Below are positions 36,408-45,943 of a stretch of 64,000 nucleotides of DNA, piece by piece. Both the position numbers and the translations under genes were made by a program. Source of the stretch: JAEUMG01 sp963805405 (GTDB lineage: Bacteria > Pseudomonadota > Alphaproteobacteria > Rhizobiales > Aestuariivirgaceae). Positions within the stretch are counted from its first letter, which is position 1. Every line of letters starts with the position of its first letter. The stretch spans positions 62,001-126,000 of the forward strand of contig CAWDUC010000004.1 of assembly GCA_963805405.1 (NCBI GenBank), read 5' to 3'. A model generated the notes under the pieces. That model made no database searches and was not told where the DNA came from. It saw only the letters and a program-made list of their open reading frames with translations.

Positions 36408-37198
36408 TGCCGCCCGTCGTCGAGCTCAAGGATGTCAGCAAGTATTTCGGCAAGGTCATTGCTCTCAACAATGTCACGTTCGACTTGCGCAATGGCGAGG
36501 TCCACTGCCTTTTGGGCGATAATGGTGCCGGCAAGTCCACATTGATCAAGATCCTGTCCGGCGTGCATGTGCCGGATTCGGGCGAGATTCTCATCGAGGG
36601 TCAATCGGTGCGCTTCACCTCGCCCAAAGAGACGCTCGATCGTGGCATTGCGACTGTCTATCAGGACCTGGCGCTCGTTCCGCTAATGAGCGTGGCGCGC
36701 AACTTCTTTCTCGGCCGTGAGCCTCTGAAACGGTGGGGTCCACTTACGCAGTTCGATCTCGATTATGCGAATGCGACGGCCTATCGCGAACTCAACAGCA
36801 TGGGCATCCAGTTGCGCGATCCCGAACAGCCGGTTGGTACATTGTCGGGAGGCGAGCGCCAGTGTCTCGCCATTGCCAGGGCCATCCATTTTGGCGCCAA
36901 AGTGCTCATCCTCGACGAGCCGACTTCGGCCCTGGGCGTCCACCAGGCGTCGATTGTCTTGAAGCTCATCGCGCAGGCCCGCGTGCGCGGAATCGGGGTG
37001 ATCTTCATTTCGCACAATGTGCATCACGCCTATGCGGTCGGCGATCGCTTCACGATCCTCAAGCGCGGGCGTAGCACCGGCACCTATCCGAAGGGTGGCA
37101 TCACCCGCGACGAACTCCTCAATCTCATGGCGGGCGGCAAGGAACTGGTCGATCTCGAAAAGGAATTGGCAGTTCTGGGGACCATCCCGACGGCTTGA
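36407..37198 (+). CDS. sugar ABC transporter ATP-binding protein, FrcA type (single domain)
   Basis: A 263-residue ATPase with a single ABC domain: Walker A G-D-N-G-A-G-K-S-T near residue 39, signature L-S-G-G-E-R-Q and Walker B L-I-L-D-E-P-T-S-A-L-G near 170, switch histidine I-S-H-N. Most sugar ATPases of this class have two fused domains; the single-domain form matches FrcA, and the protein ends normally after the switch region with E-L-V-D-L-E-K-E-L. The ATG overlaps the permease stop by one base. Any longer reading frame upstream overlaps the permease and is rejected. Confidence 0.92.
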   Translation: MPPVVELKDVSKYFGKVIALNNVTFDLRNGEVHCLLGDNGAGKSTLIKILSGVHVPDSGEILIEGQSVRFTSPKETLDRGIATVYQDLALVPLMSVARNFFLGREPLKRWGPLTQFDLDYANATAYRELNSMGIQLRDPEQPVGTLSGGERQCLAIARAIHFGAKVLILDEPTSALGVHQASIVLKLIAQARVRGIGVIFISHNVHHAYAVGDRFTILKRGRSTGTYPKGGITRDELLNLMAGGKELVDLEKELAVLGTIPTA

Positions 37199-37226
37199 AC
37201 TTTTCTCAACTCAGGAACTCACGACA

Positions 37227-38120
37227 ATGGCGGTAAGACTCGGCATCAATCCCATCGGCTGGACCAATGACTGCATGCATTGGCTGGGCGGCAACATCCC
37301 TCTCGACACGTGTTTGTCGCAAGCCAAGGCCGCCGGCTTCTCAGGCGTAGAACTGGGCCGGAAGTTTCCGCGCACGGTTACCGCCCTGCGGCCGATCCTG
37401 CGGAAGCACGCGCTTTCACTCGTTTCCGGCTGGTATTCGGGCGAAATCCTGCGGCGCGACTGGAAGAGCGAAATGAAGGCGATGAAGCCGCATTTCGATC
37501 TTCTCAAGGGCTTGGGTTGCGACGTGCTGATCTATGCCGAGGCGGCCGGCAATATCATCAACGAGGTCGGCGCCGGCGTTTCAACGCGGCCGCGCGTCGA
37601 CAACTGGAAGCGCTATTGCGAAGAACTGTCCGCCCTTGCCGATGCAATGGCCGAGAAGGGGCTTCGCATGGCCGTGCATCATCACATGGGCACGGCGATC
37701 GAGAGTGCCGAAGATATCGACAGGCTGATGGCTGGCACACGGGACACGGTAGGACTTCTGCTCGACACCGGGCATCTTACCTTTGCCGGCGGCGATCCTG
37801 TCCAGACGGCGCGCAAGCATATAGGGCGCATCAATCACGTTCATTGCAAGGACATACGCGGCTATACGCTGGAAGCCTGCCGCAGGCGCGATGTCAGCTT
37901 CTCGCAAGCCGTGGTGAGCGGGATTTTCACCGTGCCGGGCGACGGCATCGTCGATTACCCGAAGGTCTTCGCGATACTTGCCAAGGGTGGCTATAAGGGC
38001 TGGATCGTCCAGGAAGCCGAGCAGGATCCGCGTTGCGCCGATCCGGAGATCTTTGCAGAGCTCGGAAACGCCGCCATCCGAAAATTGTGCGCGTCCGCCG
38101 GACTCAAGATTGCAGAGTAG
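37227..38120 (+). CDS. iolE: myo-inosose-2 dehydratase-like TIM-barrel protein
   Basis: A 297-residue AP-endonuclease-2-family TIM barrel. The IolE pattern is visible: G-I-N-P-I-G-W-T-N-D near residue 6, the metal-site segments M-A-V-H-H-H-M-G-T near 152 and L-L-D-T-G-H-L-T-F-A near 178, H-V-H-C-K-D near 209, and G-D-G-I-V-D-Y near 240. IolE dehydrates 2-keto-myo-inositol in inositol catabolism. It lies 28 bases after the ATPase gene and directly before a Gfo/Idh/MocA oxidoreductase, the family that includes inositol dehydrogenase. Close relatives act on other cyclic polyols, so the substrate is likely but not certain. Confidence 0.86.
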   Translation: MAVRLGINPIGWTNDCMHWLGGNIPLDTCLSQAKAAGFSGVELGRKFPRTVTALRPILRKHALSLVSGWYSGEILRRDWKSEMKAMKPHFDLLKGLGCDVLIYAEAAGNIINEVGAGVSTRPRVDNWKRYCEELSALADAMAEKGLRMAVHHHMGTAIESAEDIDRLMAGTRDTVGLLLDTGHLTFAGGDPVQTARKHIGRINHVHCKDIRGYTLEACRRRDVSFSQAVVSGIFTVPGDGIVDYPKVFAILAKGGYKGWIVQEAEQDPRCADPEIFAELGNAAIRKLCASAGLKIAE

Positions 38121-38124
38121 CCCA

Positions 38125-39258
38125 ATGGCACGGAAATCACTCGGTATCGGCCTGATCGGCTCGGGCTTCATCGCCCGCTGCCATGTCTTCGGCTATCGCC
38201 AAATGCCCGTTGCCTTTCCCGCCGTAGGAGCGGTTCCTCGTCTCGAGATTGTCAGCGATGTCACGACGGAATTGGCCGAACGTGCTGCCGATCAATTCGG
38301 ATTTGCCCGCTCGACCTCCGACTGGCGCAAGGTCGTCACCGATCCCAAAGTCGATATCGTCGACATCTGCGTGCCGAGCCAATTGCATCGCGAGATTGCA
38401 TTGGCGGCCATCGCCGCGGGCAAGACGATCTATTGCGAAAAGCCGGTCGGGCTGTCGAGCGTAGACGCCAAGGATATGGCCATTGCCGCCGGCAAGGCGA
38501 AGATCAAGAGCCTCGTCGGCTTCACCTATCTACGCAATCCCTTGATGCGGCTGGCGGGCGAAATTGTCGCCGACGGCACGATCGGTGAAGTTGTCAGCTT
38601 TGCGGGTACTCACAACGAAGACTATATGAGCGATCCCGACGCGCCCTTCTCGTGGCGCTGCGACGCGAGCATTGCTGGCAAGGCTGGAGCACTCGGCGAT
38701 CTCGGCTGTCACATCATTTCGATTGCCCGAATGCTTGCCGGTGAGATCGCGGAAGTAAATTGCGATCTGCGCACCGTCTATAAGGAACGAAAGCTGCCAG
38801 ATGGCCGGTTGCGCGAGGTCGAGAACGAAGACGAGGCGAACGCGCTGATCCGCTTCAAGTCCGGCGCGCGTGGCACCATCGCTTCGAGCCGTATCGCGAC
38901 CGGTGCAAAAATGCGCGTCGGCTTCGACCTCATCGGCACCAAGGGGGCCTTGCGATTTGACGGCGAGCGCCTGGGCGAGTTGCAACTCTATGCGCGTGAT
39001 GCAGGTGACGGGCGCTTGGGTTTCAAGACGATCTATGCCGCGCCGAGCCACCTTCCCGGTGGTGTCCTGCTGCCTGGGCCGGCGCATGGCATCTCGTTCA
39101 ACGATCTCAAGACGATCGAAATCCGCGATCTCATGGAATTGGCGGCAGGTACCGCCGATCCTGGACCAGATCTCGCGGACGCCGCGCGGATCGGCGCGAT
39201 CGTCGATGCAATGCTTCAATCGGGTGCCAACCGCCAGTGGGTCGCCCCGCAGTTCTAG
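38125..39258 (+). CDS. Gfo/Idh/MocA family oxidoreductase
   Basis: A 377-residue oxidoreductase: Rossmann G-S-G-F-I-A near residue 11, Y-C-E-K-P-V-G near 100 and the late G-D-L-G-C-H-I-I helix near 191 with the catalytic histidine. The stop of iolE is only four bases before the ATG. Together with the transporter and IolE-like dehydratase it suggests uptake, oxidation and dehydration of an inositol-like substrate; two further family members are encoded divergently. Confidence 0.9.
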   Translation: MARKSLGIGLIGSGFIARCHVFGYRQMPVAFPAVGAVPRLEIVSDVTTELAERAADQFGFARSTSDWRKVVTDPKVDIVDICVPSQLHREIALAAIAAGKTIYCEKPVGLSSVDAKDMAIAAGKAKIKSLVGFTYLRNPLMRLAGEIVADGTIGEVVSFAGTHNEDYMSDPDAPFSWRCDASIAGKAGALGDLGCHIISIARMLAGEIAEVNCDLRTVYKERKLPDGRLREVENEDEANALIRFKSGARGTIASSRIATGAKMRVGFDLIGTKGALRFDGERLGELQLYARDAGDGRLGFKTIYAAPSHLPGGVLLPGPAHGISFNDLKTIEIRDLMELAAGTADPGPDLADAARIGAIVDAMLQSGANRQWVAPQF

Positions 39259-39310
39259 GACTGCTCGCGAACACCGTGGCCCTGTACACTTTTGAAGGCA
39301 AACTAAGGCC

Positions 39311-39652
39311 CTAGGGCTGCACTTCCTCAACCTGCGAGCAGGGAAATGCCTCGGCGATGCAATAATGGTAGTTGCCCTTTTTCGAGCACCCATATTGCTT
39401 GTACTGCGCCTTCGCCCAATCATTGTATTTGCCGCCGAAACGCTTCCAGGCCTGATACTCCCAGTTGCCACGGGCGCGTTGCTTGGCCTTATCAAGCTTG
39501 GTCGCCTTCTGCGTTTGTGAGCCAATATATGTCATCTTGCAGCTTGGACCCGGCGTTACGCCGTTGGGAGCCCGGGCGGCCACTGTTGCGACGCCGGCGC
39601 TCATCACCAGCGCGGCGGTGACAATGGTTAGTAAGCCTTTGCGAACGAGCAT
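39311..39652 (-). CDS. small secreted protein of unknown function
   Basis: A 113-residue protein with a clear signal peptide (MLVRKGLLTIVTAALVMSAG, cleavage near A-A-R). The mature part is basic and has four cysteines, with G-N-W-E-Y-Q-A-W-K-R-F-G and Y-H-Y-C-I-A-E-A-F-P-C; these probably form disulfides in the periplasm. GGAGG precedes the ATG. I believe similar short proteins occur in other Rhizobiales but cannot name the family. It converges on the upstream Gfo/Idh/MocA gene, 52 bases away. Confidence 0.7.
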   Translation of the reverse strand: MLVRKGLLTIVTAALVMSAGVATVAARAPNGVTPGPSCKMTYIGSQTQKATKLDKAKQRARGNWEYQAWKRFGGKYNDWAKAQYKQYGCSKKGNYHYCIAEAFPCSQVEEVQP

Positions 39653-39908
39653 CTGAATTTCCTCCAAGCCGTTTCGGTTTCACTTGCGGCGGGGGATTAA
39701 CCTCGACGCGTTGAAAGGGCGTTGAATGGGTCGTTCAGTTGCGGTTTAGAATGTTACGTCGCGATCCGGCCCATCGGCGCCCCCAGTCTTCCCATGGCAG
39801 GCCTTGGGGCGAAATCTCTCCGTTGATGTCGAAATTTTGACAAACCGGCCGCTCCAATCTGCGCGTACTTGTGCAGACGGGCATCAGACCAAAACCAGGA
39901 GCAGCGCC

Positions 39909-40946
39909 GTGAAATTCCAACTCGCGATAAATCTGGAGCGCATGGACGACAGCCTCGACATGCGCGACGTCGCCCGGCATACGCTTGACATGGTGCAGAT
40001 GGCGGAGGCCGGCGGCTTCAAGACGGTCTGGGCTGCGGAACATCATGCGCTGGAGATGACCATAGCGCCCGACCCGTTCCAGATCCTCGCCTGGTGGGGC
40101 GCTCATACAAGCACCATTCGATTAGGCACGGCAGTGGCCGTTGCCCCCTATTGGCATCCGATCAAGCTCGCAGGCGAAGCGGCGATGGCCGATCTTCTCT
40201 CCGGCGGGCGTCTGGAATTCGGCATCGGCTCGGGTGCCTATCAGCGCGAGTTCGATCGCATGTATCCCGGTCTCAAGCAGACCGAGGGCTGGAAATACAT
40301 GCAGGAAATGCTGCCCGCCATACTGGCGCTGTGGAAAGGCGACTACGAGCACAAGGGCGAGTACTGGCAATTTCCGCTTTCGACTTCAGTGCCAAAGCCC
40401 TTGCAGCAGCCGCACCCGCCACTCTGGGTCGCGGCGCGTGCGCCGGTTACATACGACTTCGCCGTGAAGCATGGGCTCAACATCATGTCGTGGCCGCTCA
40501 CACGGCCGATGTCGGAAGCCGAGCTCTACAAATCGCGCCTGGACGAAGCCATGGCCAATAATCCCGGCAAGCCCAGGCCGATTTTCTCGATGATGCGACA
40601 TACCGCGCTTTACGATCGCAAGGATGATTGGATGGTGCCGGTCAAAGCGGCGCAACGCCAACTCGGGCAATTCGAGAATCTGTTCAAGAATCTCGGCGAC
40701 GTGGTGAACGGATTCCCCAAGCAGCTCGACTTCAGCGAGATTGCCAATCGCGCGGAGTATGATCCAAAGATGCTGAGTACGAACCTGATGTTCGGAACTC
40801 CGGACGAGGTGATTGAGAAGCTCAAGCCCTACAAGGCGCTGGGAGTCGACGAGTTCACCTACTACGCCAGTCTCGGCCTTGGATTGAAAGAGCAGAAACG
40901 TTCGCTTGAGCTCTTCTGCAAGCACGTCATCCCGGCCTTCACGTAA
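39909..40946 (+). CDS. LLM-class flavin-dependent oxidoreductase (luciferase-like monooxygenase)
   Basis: A 345-residue TIM-barrel flavoprotein. The bacterial-luciferase-like motifs W-A-A-E-H-H near residue 43, R-L-G-T-A-V near 74, G-R-L-E-F-G-I-G-S-G near 101 and a late P-D-E-V-I-E-K-L segment are present. It uses reduced flavin and oxygen. The start is GTG at 39909, with AGGAG eight bases upstream. It is 19 bases before the CaiD-like gene and in the same direction, so it may be the first gene of the carnitine-related operon, though no known carnitine route uses this enzyme type. Confidence 0.88.
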   Translation: MKFQLAINLERMDDSLDMRDVARHTLDMVQMAEAGGFKTVWAAEHHALEMTIAPDPFQILAWWGAHTSTIRLGTAVAVAPYWHPIKLAGEAAMADLLSGGRLEFGIGSGAYQREFDRMYPGLKQTEGWKYMQEMLPAILALWKGDYEHKGEYWQFPLSTSVPKPLQQPHPPLWVAARAPVTYDFAVKHGLNIMSWPLTRPMSEAELYKSRLDEAMANNPGKPRPIFSMMRHTALYDRKDDWMVPVKAAQRQLGQFENLFKNLGDVVNGFPKQLDFSEIANRAEYDPKMLSTNLMFGTPDEVIEKLKPYKALGVDEFTYYASLGLGLKEQKRSLELFCKHVIPAFT

Positions 40947-40965
40947 TTCATCGCAGGAATCGCTT

Positions 40966-41770
40966 ATGGTCGGTCATGTCGAAGTGACGCGCAACGGGCA
41001 TGTGCTCGAAGTCAAATTGAACAAGCCCAAGGTCAACGCCATCGACCATGCGATGAGCCGCGAGATGGGAGAGGCCTTCAAGCAACTGCGCGAAGATCCA
41101 GACCTCCGCGTTGGCATCATCACCGCGGAAGGCAGCAAGATATTTTCTGCCGGCTGGGATCTGAAGGCGCTGAATTCCGGCGATATCAAGCTCGACAACT
41201 GGTGGGAGGATGGCGATTACGGCGAAGGCGGCTTCGCCGGCGTGACCGAGAACTGGAAGCTCAACAAGCCCGTCATCGCCGCACTCAACGGCCTTACCAT
41301 CGGCGGCGGTTTCGAGATCGCCATGGCCTGCGACCTCATCATCGCCGCCGACCATGTCGAGTTCTCGCTGCCCGAGATGCCTCTGGGCATCGTGCCCGAT
41401 GCCGGCGCCTTGCAGCGCCTGCCGCGCCGGCTTCCCTACAACATCGCCATGGAGATGCTGCTGCTGGGGCGCCGCATGCCGGCCGAAGAGGCCGCACGCT
41501 ATGGCCTCGTCAACAAAATCGTCCCTTCTGCCGAACTTATGCCGACAGCGCGTGCCTGGGCCGCACAGCTCGCAAAATCTGCACCACTCGCCTTGCAGAC
41601 GGTGAAGGAAGTGCTGCGCGCCATCGAATGCAGGCCGCTCGAAGGAAACCTTCAGCACCATGCGCACGGGCGACCTTCCGACTTATCGCGCCATGCTGAA
41701 GTCGGAAGATGCTGCCGAGGGCGTGAAGGCCTTCGTCGAAAAACGCGAGCCGGTGTTCAAAGGGAGATGA
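40966..41770 (+). CDS. enoyl-CoA hydratase/isomerase family, CaiD-like (one frameshift near the end)
   Basis: The corrected product is about 267 residues with the crotonase fold. The oxyanion-hole segments S-A-G-W-D-L-K-A near residue 60 and G-L-T-I-G-G-G-F-E near 105, and the catalytic acid region in L-P-E-M-P-L-G near 130, are visible; the D-W-W/D-N-W-W insert resembles carnitinyl-CoA dehydratase. One extra base near 41645 shifts the frame; removing it gives the normal tail E-T-F-S-T-M-R-T-G-D to a stop at 41770, five bases before the next gene. In context it would hydrate crotonobetainyl-CoA to carnitinyl-CoA. Confidence 0.86.
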
Positions 41771-41774
41771 GATC

Positions 41775-42731
41775 ATGAGCAGGCCGTTGCCGCAGGATGT
41801 GCGGCGCGTCACAAGCATCGGCGGCGGTCCCATCGGCGCCGGCTGGGCTGCGCATTTTCTGGCGCGCGGCTATGACGTTGCGGGCTACATCCATTCCAGG
41901 AGCGAAGAGACGACCTATCGCAAGATGCTCGATACCGGCCTGGATCAATCTGACGGAACTCGGACTGGCGCCGGGCGCATCGCGTGACCGGCTGCACCTT
42001 ACGGATAATCTGGAAGACGCCGTGGCCGATAGCGCAGTTCGTGCAGGAAAGCGCGCCCGAGCGGCTGGACATCAAGCAGAAGCTTTATGAGACGCTGGGT
42101 GTGATGGTTCCTGCCGATGTGGTCATCGCATCCAGCACGTCCGGTTACATGATGACCGACATACAGGCATTGTGCTCGACGCCTGAGCGCACGGTGATCG
42201 GCCATCCCTTCAATCCGCCCTATCTGTTGCCGCTGGTCGAAATCATCGGCGGCAAGAAGACGGACCCGGCCGCGGTGACATGGGCGCGCGACTTCTATGC
42301 TCATGCGGGCAAGGCGCCGCTGATCATGAAAAAGGAGATCCCCGGCTTCGTGGCGACCCGCCTCCAGGAGGCCATCTGGCGCGAGGCCCTGCACATGGTG
42401 GCCAATGGCGAGGCGACGCCGGAAGACATCGACATCGCATTGATGAACGGCCCTGCCCCGCGCCTCGCGATCCAGGGCCAATGCATGGCCTTCCATGTCG
42501 CCTGCGGCGAAGGCGGCATGGCCACGAATCTCGACCAGTTCGGCCCGGCACTCAAATTGCCATGGACGCGGCTCGAGGCGCCCGAACTGACCAAGGAGCT
42601 TCGCGATCGCATGGTCGATGGCTGCAACGCGATCGCGGCGGGCCGGCATTTCGAGGATATGGCAGCCGAACGAGATCGCGCCATCGTGGGCGGTGCTCAA
42701 GGCCGTGAGGGCCGCGCGTGCTCCCTCTTGA
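41775..42731 (+). CDS. lcdH: L-carnitine dehydrogenase, 3-hydroxyacyl-CoA dehydrogenase family (three frameshifts)
   Basis: Three single-base removals (near 41938, 42040 and 42690, each an extra G) give a continuous protein of about 317 residues. The N-terminal Rossmann motif is G-G-G-P-I-G-A-G-W; S-S-T-S-G-Y and G-H-P-F-N-P-P-Y-L near residues 120-140 hold the catalytic serine and histidine of the family, and M-N-G-P-A-P-R near 215 fits carnitine dehydrogenases. Adjacent BKACE and CdhR-type genes strongly support oxidation of L-carnitine to 3-dehydrocarnitine. Some rhizobial homologues carry a fused C-terminal thioesterase; this one ends before it. Confidence 0.83.
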
Positions 42732-42739
42732 TGCCTGTC

Positions 42740-43794
42740 TTATGATTTAACTTTGTGGGGCTTCACCTTCTCGGCCTGGTTGAACGAATAAACCGTTCCC
42801 GGCCAGGAGGGCGCCGCCTCGTTTTCGGGCCAGGCCTGACGGTAATCGCTGGGCTTCTTGCCGAATGTCTCGATGAAGCTCTGCGAGAAATAGGACATCG
42901 AGTTGAAGCCACAAGCCGCGGAAACCTCGCGGATGGACATGCGCGTGCTGCTCAGCAGGACCCGCGCATATTGCAGGCGCAAGAGCTTGTGAATACTGCA
43001 CGATCGTGCAGCCCGTATCGCGCTTGAACAGCCGCTCAAGCTTGCGCTGCGAAACGCCGATTTCGCGGCATACGCCAGGCACCGCCGATCGGCTCCTCGA
43101 TCCGTGCTTCCAACAGCGACATCGCCGCGCGGACGTCGGGATGCACATCATCGTGCTTGCCGCCGGTCGCGTAGCGCTGCACGCCCTCGGCGGGACGGCG
43201 CGGATGATGCAGCACCTGGTTTGCAACCTCGGCGGCCAATTGCTCGCCACATTGTCTTCCGACAAGATGGAGCATCAGATCGAGACCGGCGGTACCGCCC
43301 GCGCAGGTCATCACCGTGCCCTCGGTGGTATAAAGCTGTTCGAAGACCTGCAAATTGGGGAACGCTTCGGCGAGCCCGGCCATCATCGACCAGTGGGTGG
43401 TGACGCGCTGGTCGGCCACCAGACCAGCCATCGCAAACGCATAGATGCCAAGTTCGACCGCGATCATCTGGTCTTCCCGCGCGCGAGCTTGCGCAGCCAG
43501 CGGAAAAGCCGCTGATCATTGTAGTGTTCAGCGCCCCAACTGCCGCAGACGAGAACGTGTCGGGCGTCTAGCGTTGCCTTCATCAAGCCCCGCACAGCGA
43601 ATCGTAAGACCGTTGCTCGCGGTAACTTCGCCGGATACCGGAGACCGAAAGTCCCATTCAAAGAGTTTATGGGGTGCAAGATAATTGGCGATCCGCAGCG
43701 GCTCCATCAGCGTGGTCAAGGTCATCATGTTGAACCGCGGGAGAAGAACGAAACAAAAATTGCTGGGGACTGTCGTCGCTGACGTCGGTGTCAT
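42740..43794 (-). CDS. GlxA/CdhR-type AraC regulator with GATase-1-like domain (several frameshifts)
   Basis: The coding sequence is split among at least four frame segments. The N-terminal DJ-1/PfpI-like half starts MTPTSATTVPSNFCFVLLP and includes the G-T-V-M-T-C-A-G-G-T-A-G-L-D segment typical of GlxA proteins. The C-terminal half has two helix-turn-helix motifs, I-G-V-S-Q-R-K-L-E-R-L-F-K and I-R-E-V-S-A-A-C-G-F-N-S-M-S-Y-F-S. CdhR, the carnitine-catabolism activator of Pseudomonas, has exactly this design. It is divergent from the BKACE gene and convergent with the carnitine dehydrogenase gene. Confidence 0.8.
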
Positions 43795-43940
43795 GAAAGC
43801 GAACCCAATTGCTGGTACTCGTGCGTCCAACGGCTGCCGCCGGAAAAAACGCAATAATGGCGAATAATTTATAATGTTGTCCGGCGTTCCGGCAAATCAT
43901 TTCGGCGCAAAGATAACAAAGTGGTCTGGGAGGAAGCAGC

Positions 43941-44843
43941 GTGAATTTCGAAGTCATCGTCACCTGTGCCGTCACCGGTGCCGGCGATACCGTTGGTAAG
44001 CATCCCGGGTATGCCGGTGACGCCCCGAACAGATCGCTCAGGCCGCCATCGAGGCGGCAAAGGCCGGCGCCACAGCCGCCCATATCCATGTGCGCGATCC
44101 CAAAACAGGCAAGGGCTCGCGCGATCCGGAATTGTTCAAGGAAGCCGTCGACCGGGTGCGTTCAAGCGGCACGGACGTCGTGATCAATCTCACCGCCGGA
44201 ATGGGTGGCGACTGGATGATCAGCGAGGAGGATCCGACGCGTCACGGTCCCGGCACCGACATGATCGGCCCCGAGGAGCGATTGCGCCACGTCGAATTGT
44301 TGCGGCCCGAAATCTGCAGCCTCGACTGCGGCTCGATGAATTTCGGCGACGGCAACTACGTCTATATGTCGACGCCTGCCTTATCTTCGGCGCATGGCGG
44401 CACTCGTCAAGGAATGGGGCGTGAAGCCGGAACTGGAGGTCTTCGACCTCGGTCACATCCGGCTTGCCAAGCAGCTGATCAAGGAAGGTCTGATCGAGGA
44501 CCAGCCGATGTTCCAGATCTGCCTCGGTATTCCCTGGGGCGCCGACCAATCGGTCGACAACATGAAAGCGATGAAGGACCAGTTGCCCGACAATGCCAGT
44601 TGGGCGAGCTTCGGGATCTCGCGCATGCAGATGCCGATGGCGGCCGCAGCCGTGGCAATGGGCGGCAATGTTCGCGTCGGGCTTGAGGACAATCTCTATC
44701 TCGACCGTGGGGTGCTCGCCAGCAATGCTCAACTTGTCGAACGCGTGATCGGGATCATCGAGCGGATGGGCGCGCGGGTCCTGACGCCTGCCGAAGCACG
44801 CAAGAAGCTGAACCTCAAGAAGCAGGTTAGAGCGACCGCATGA
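43941..44843 (+). CDS. beta-keto acid cleavage enzyme (BKACE, DUF849), probably 3-dehydrocarnitine-specific (three frameshifts)
   Basis: Removing single extra bases near 44007, 44022 and 44382 gives about 299 continuous residues. The zinc-binding H-I-H-V-R-D-P near residue 48, the N-L-T-A-G-M-G-G-D segment near 82, and M-F-Q-I-C-L-G and G-L-E-D-N-L-Y-L-D late in the protein define the BKACE family, which condenses a beta-keto acid with acetyl-CoA to release acetoacetate and a new acyl-CoA. Beside carnitine dehydrogenase the likely substrate is 3-dehydrocarnitine, giving betainyl-CoA. The stop overlaps the PotA-like gene start as ATGA. Confidence 0.84.
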
Positions 44844-45892
44844 GTGGGATGCCCTCCGGCATCGGTCTGGACGTCCATCGTGTCAGCAAGCGATACGGAA
44901 ATACGATTGCTGTTGACGATGTCAGCCTCAAGATCGAGGCCGGCGAATTCCTGACACTGCTCGGTCCGTCGGGCTCGGGCAAGACGACTCTTTTGATGCT
45001 GATCGCCGGTTTTCAGGATCTGAGTAATGGCGACATCCGCCTCGAGGGCAAATCCATCGCGGCGATCCCGCCGGAAAAGCGCAACTTCGGCATGGTGTTC
45101 CAAGGATATGCGCTGTTCCCGCATATGAGCGTGGAGAAGAACATATCCTACCCTTTGGAGGTCAGGAATTGGGAGAAGGCCCGGATTAGGGCCCGTGTCG
45201 ACGAGATGCTTGATCTGGTGCAGCTGAAAGGCTTCGCCGATCGCTTGCCTCGTCAACTTTCCGGCGGCCAGCAACAACGGGTAGCACTGGCTCGCGCATT
45301 GAGCTTTTCGCCCAAGATATTACTTCTCGACGAGCCGCTCGGTGCACTTGATCGCAAACTCCGCGTCGATGTCCAGGAGCAACTCAAGAATATCCATCGT
45401 CGCATCGGAACGACGTTCATCTATGTCACGCATGATCAGGAAGAGGCGCTGACAATGTCAGATCGCATCGTGATCATGAACCGCGGCAAGATCGTTCAAG
45501 TTGGCCCGCCGTCCGAGTTGTACGAAAAACCACGCACCGCCTTTGCCGCCAGCTTTCTCGGCAAGAGCAATTTCCTGGTTCGCAATGGCGCAACATTGGC
45601 CTTAAGGCCTGAGAAGATCGATATCGTTCCGGCTGGGCAGGGCAATACCAAAATCCAGGCCACCGGCCGGGTCGCAACCATCACATATATGGGCTCGATC
45701 ATACGCTTGGTCGTTCACACCGACCGTACGGGTGATCTCGAAGTCCATGCCGACGCGTGGCGGATGAGCCACAAATTTGCCGAAGGCGACGTCGTCGACC
45801 TCGCCTGGAGTGATACGGCAGCCGTAGCTGTGGACGTAGACAGTTCGGGCGACGGTGACTCCAGCGCGATCAAATTACATCCCGAGACGTAA
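44840..45892 (+). CDS. ABC transporter ATP-binding protein, PotA type
   Basis: A 350-residue ATPase: Walker A G-P-S-G-S-G-K-T-T near residue 43, Q-loop V-F-Q-G-Y-A-L-F-P-H, signature L-S-G-G-Q-Q-Q-R, Walker B L-L-L-D-E-P-L-G-A-L-D, switch V-T-H-D-Q-E-E-A, and a C-terminal TOBE domain. This is the ATPase of a spermidine/putrescine-like system, in an operon directly coupled to the BKACE gene. The ligand is probably a quaternary amine such as carnitine or gamma-butyrobetaine, judged by gene context only. Confidence 0.92.
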   Translation: MSGMPSGIGLDVHRVSKRYGNTIAVDDVSLKIEAGEFLTLLGPSGSGKTTLLMLIAGFQDLSNGDIRLEGKSIAAIPPEKRNFGMVFQGYALFPHMSVEKNISYPLEVRNWEKARIRARVDEMLDLVQLKGFADRLPRQLSGGQQQRVALARALSFSPKILLLDEPLGALDRKLRVDVQEQLKNIHRRIGTTFIYVTHDQEEALTMSDRIVIMNRGKIVQVGPPSELYEKPRTAFAASFLGKSNFLVRNGATLALRPEKIDIVPAGQGNTKIQATGRVATITYMGSIIRLVVHTDRTGDLEVHADAWRMSHKFAEGDVVDLAWSDTAAVAVDVDSSGDGDSSAIKLHPET

Positions 45893-45943
45893 TCGACCGA
45901 AATTAAAACGCGCTCAATCGCGCACAACAAGGAGGAAACGACA

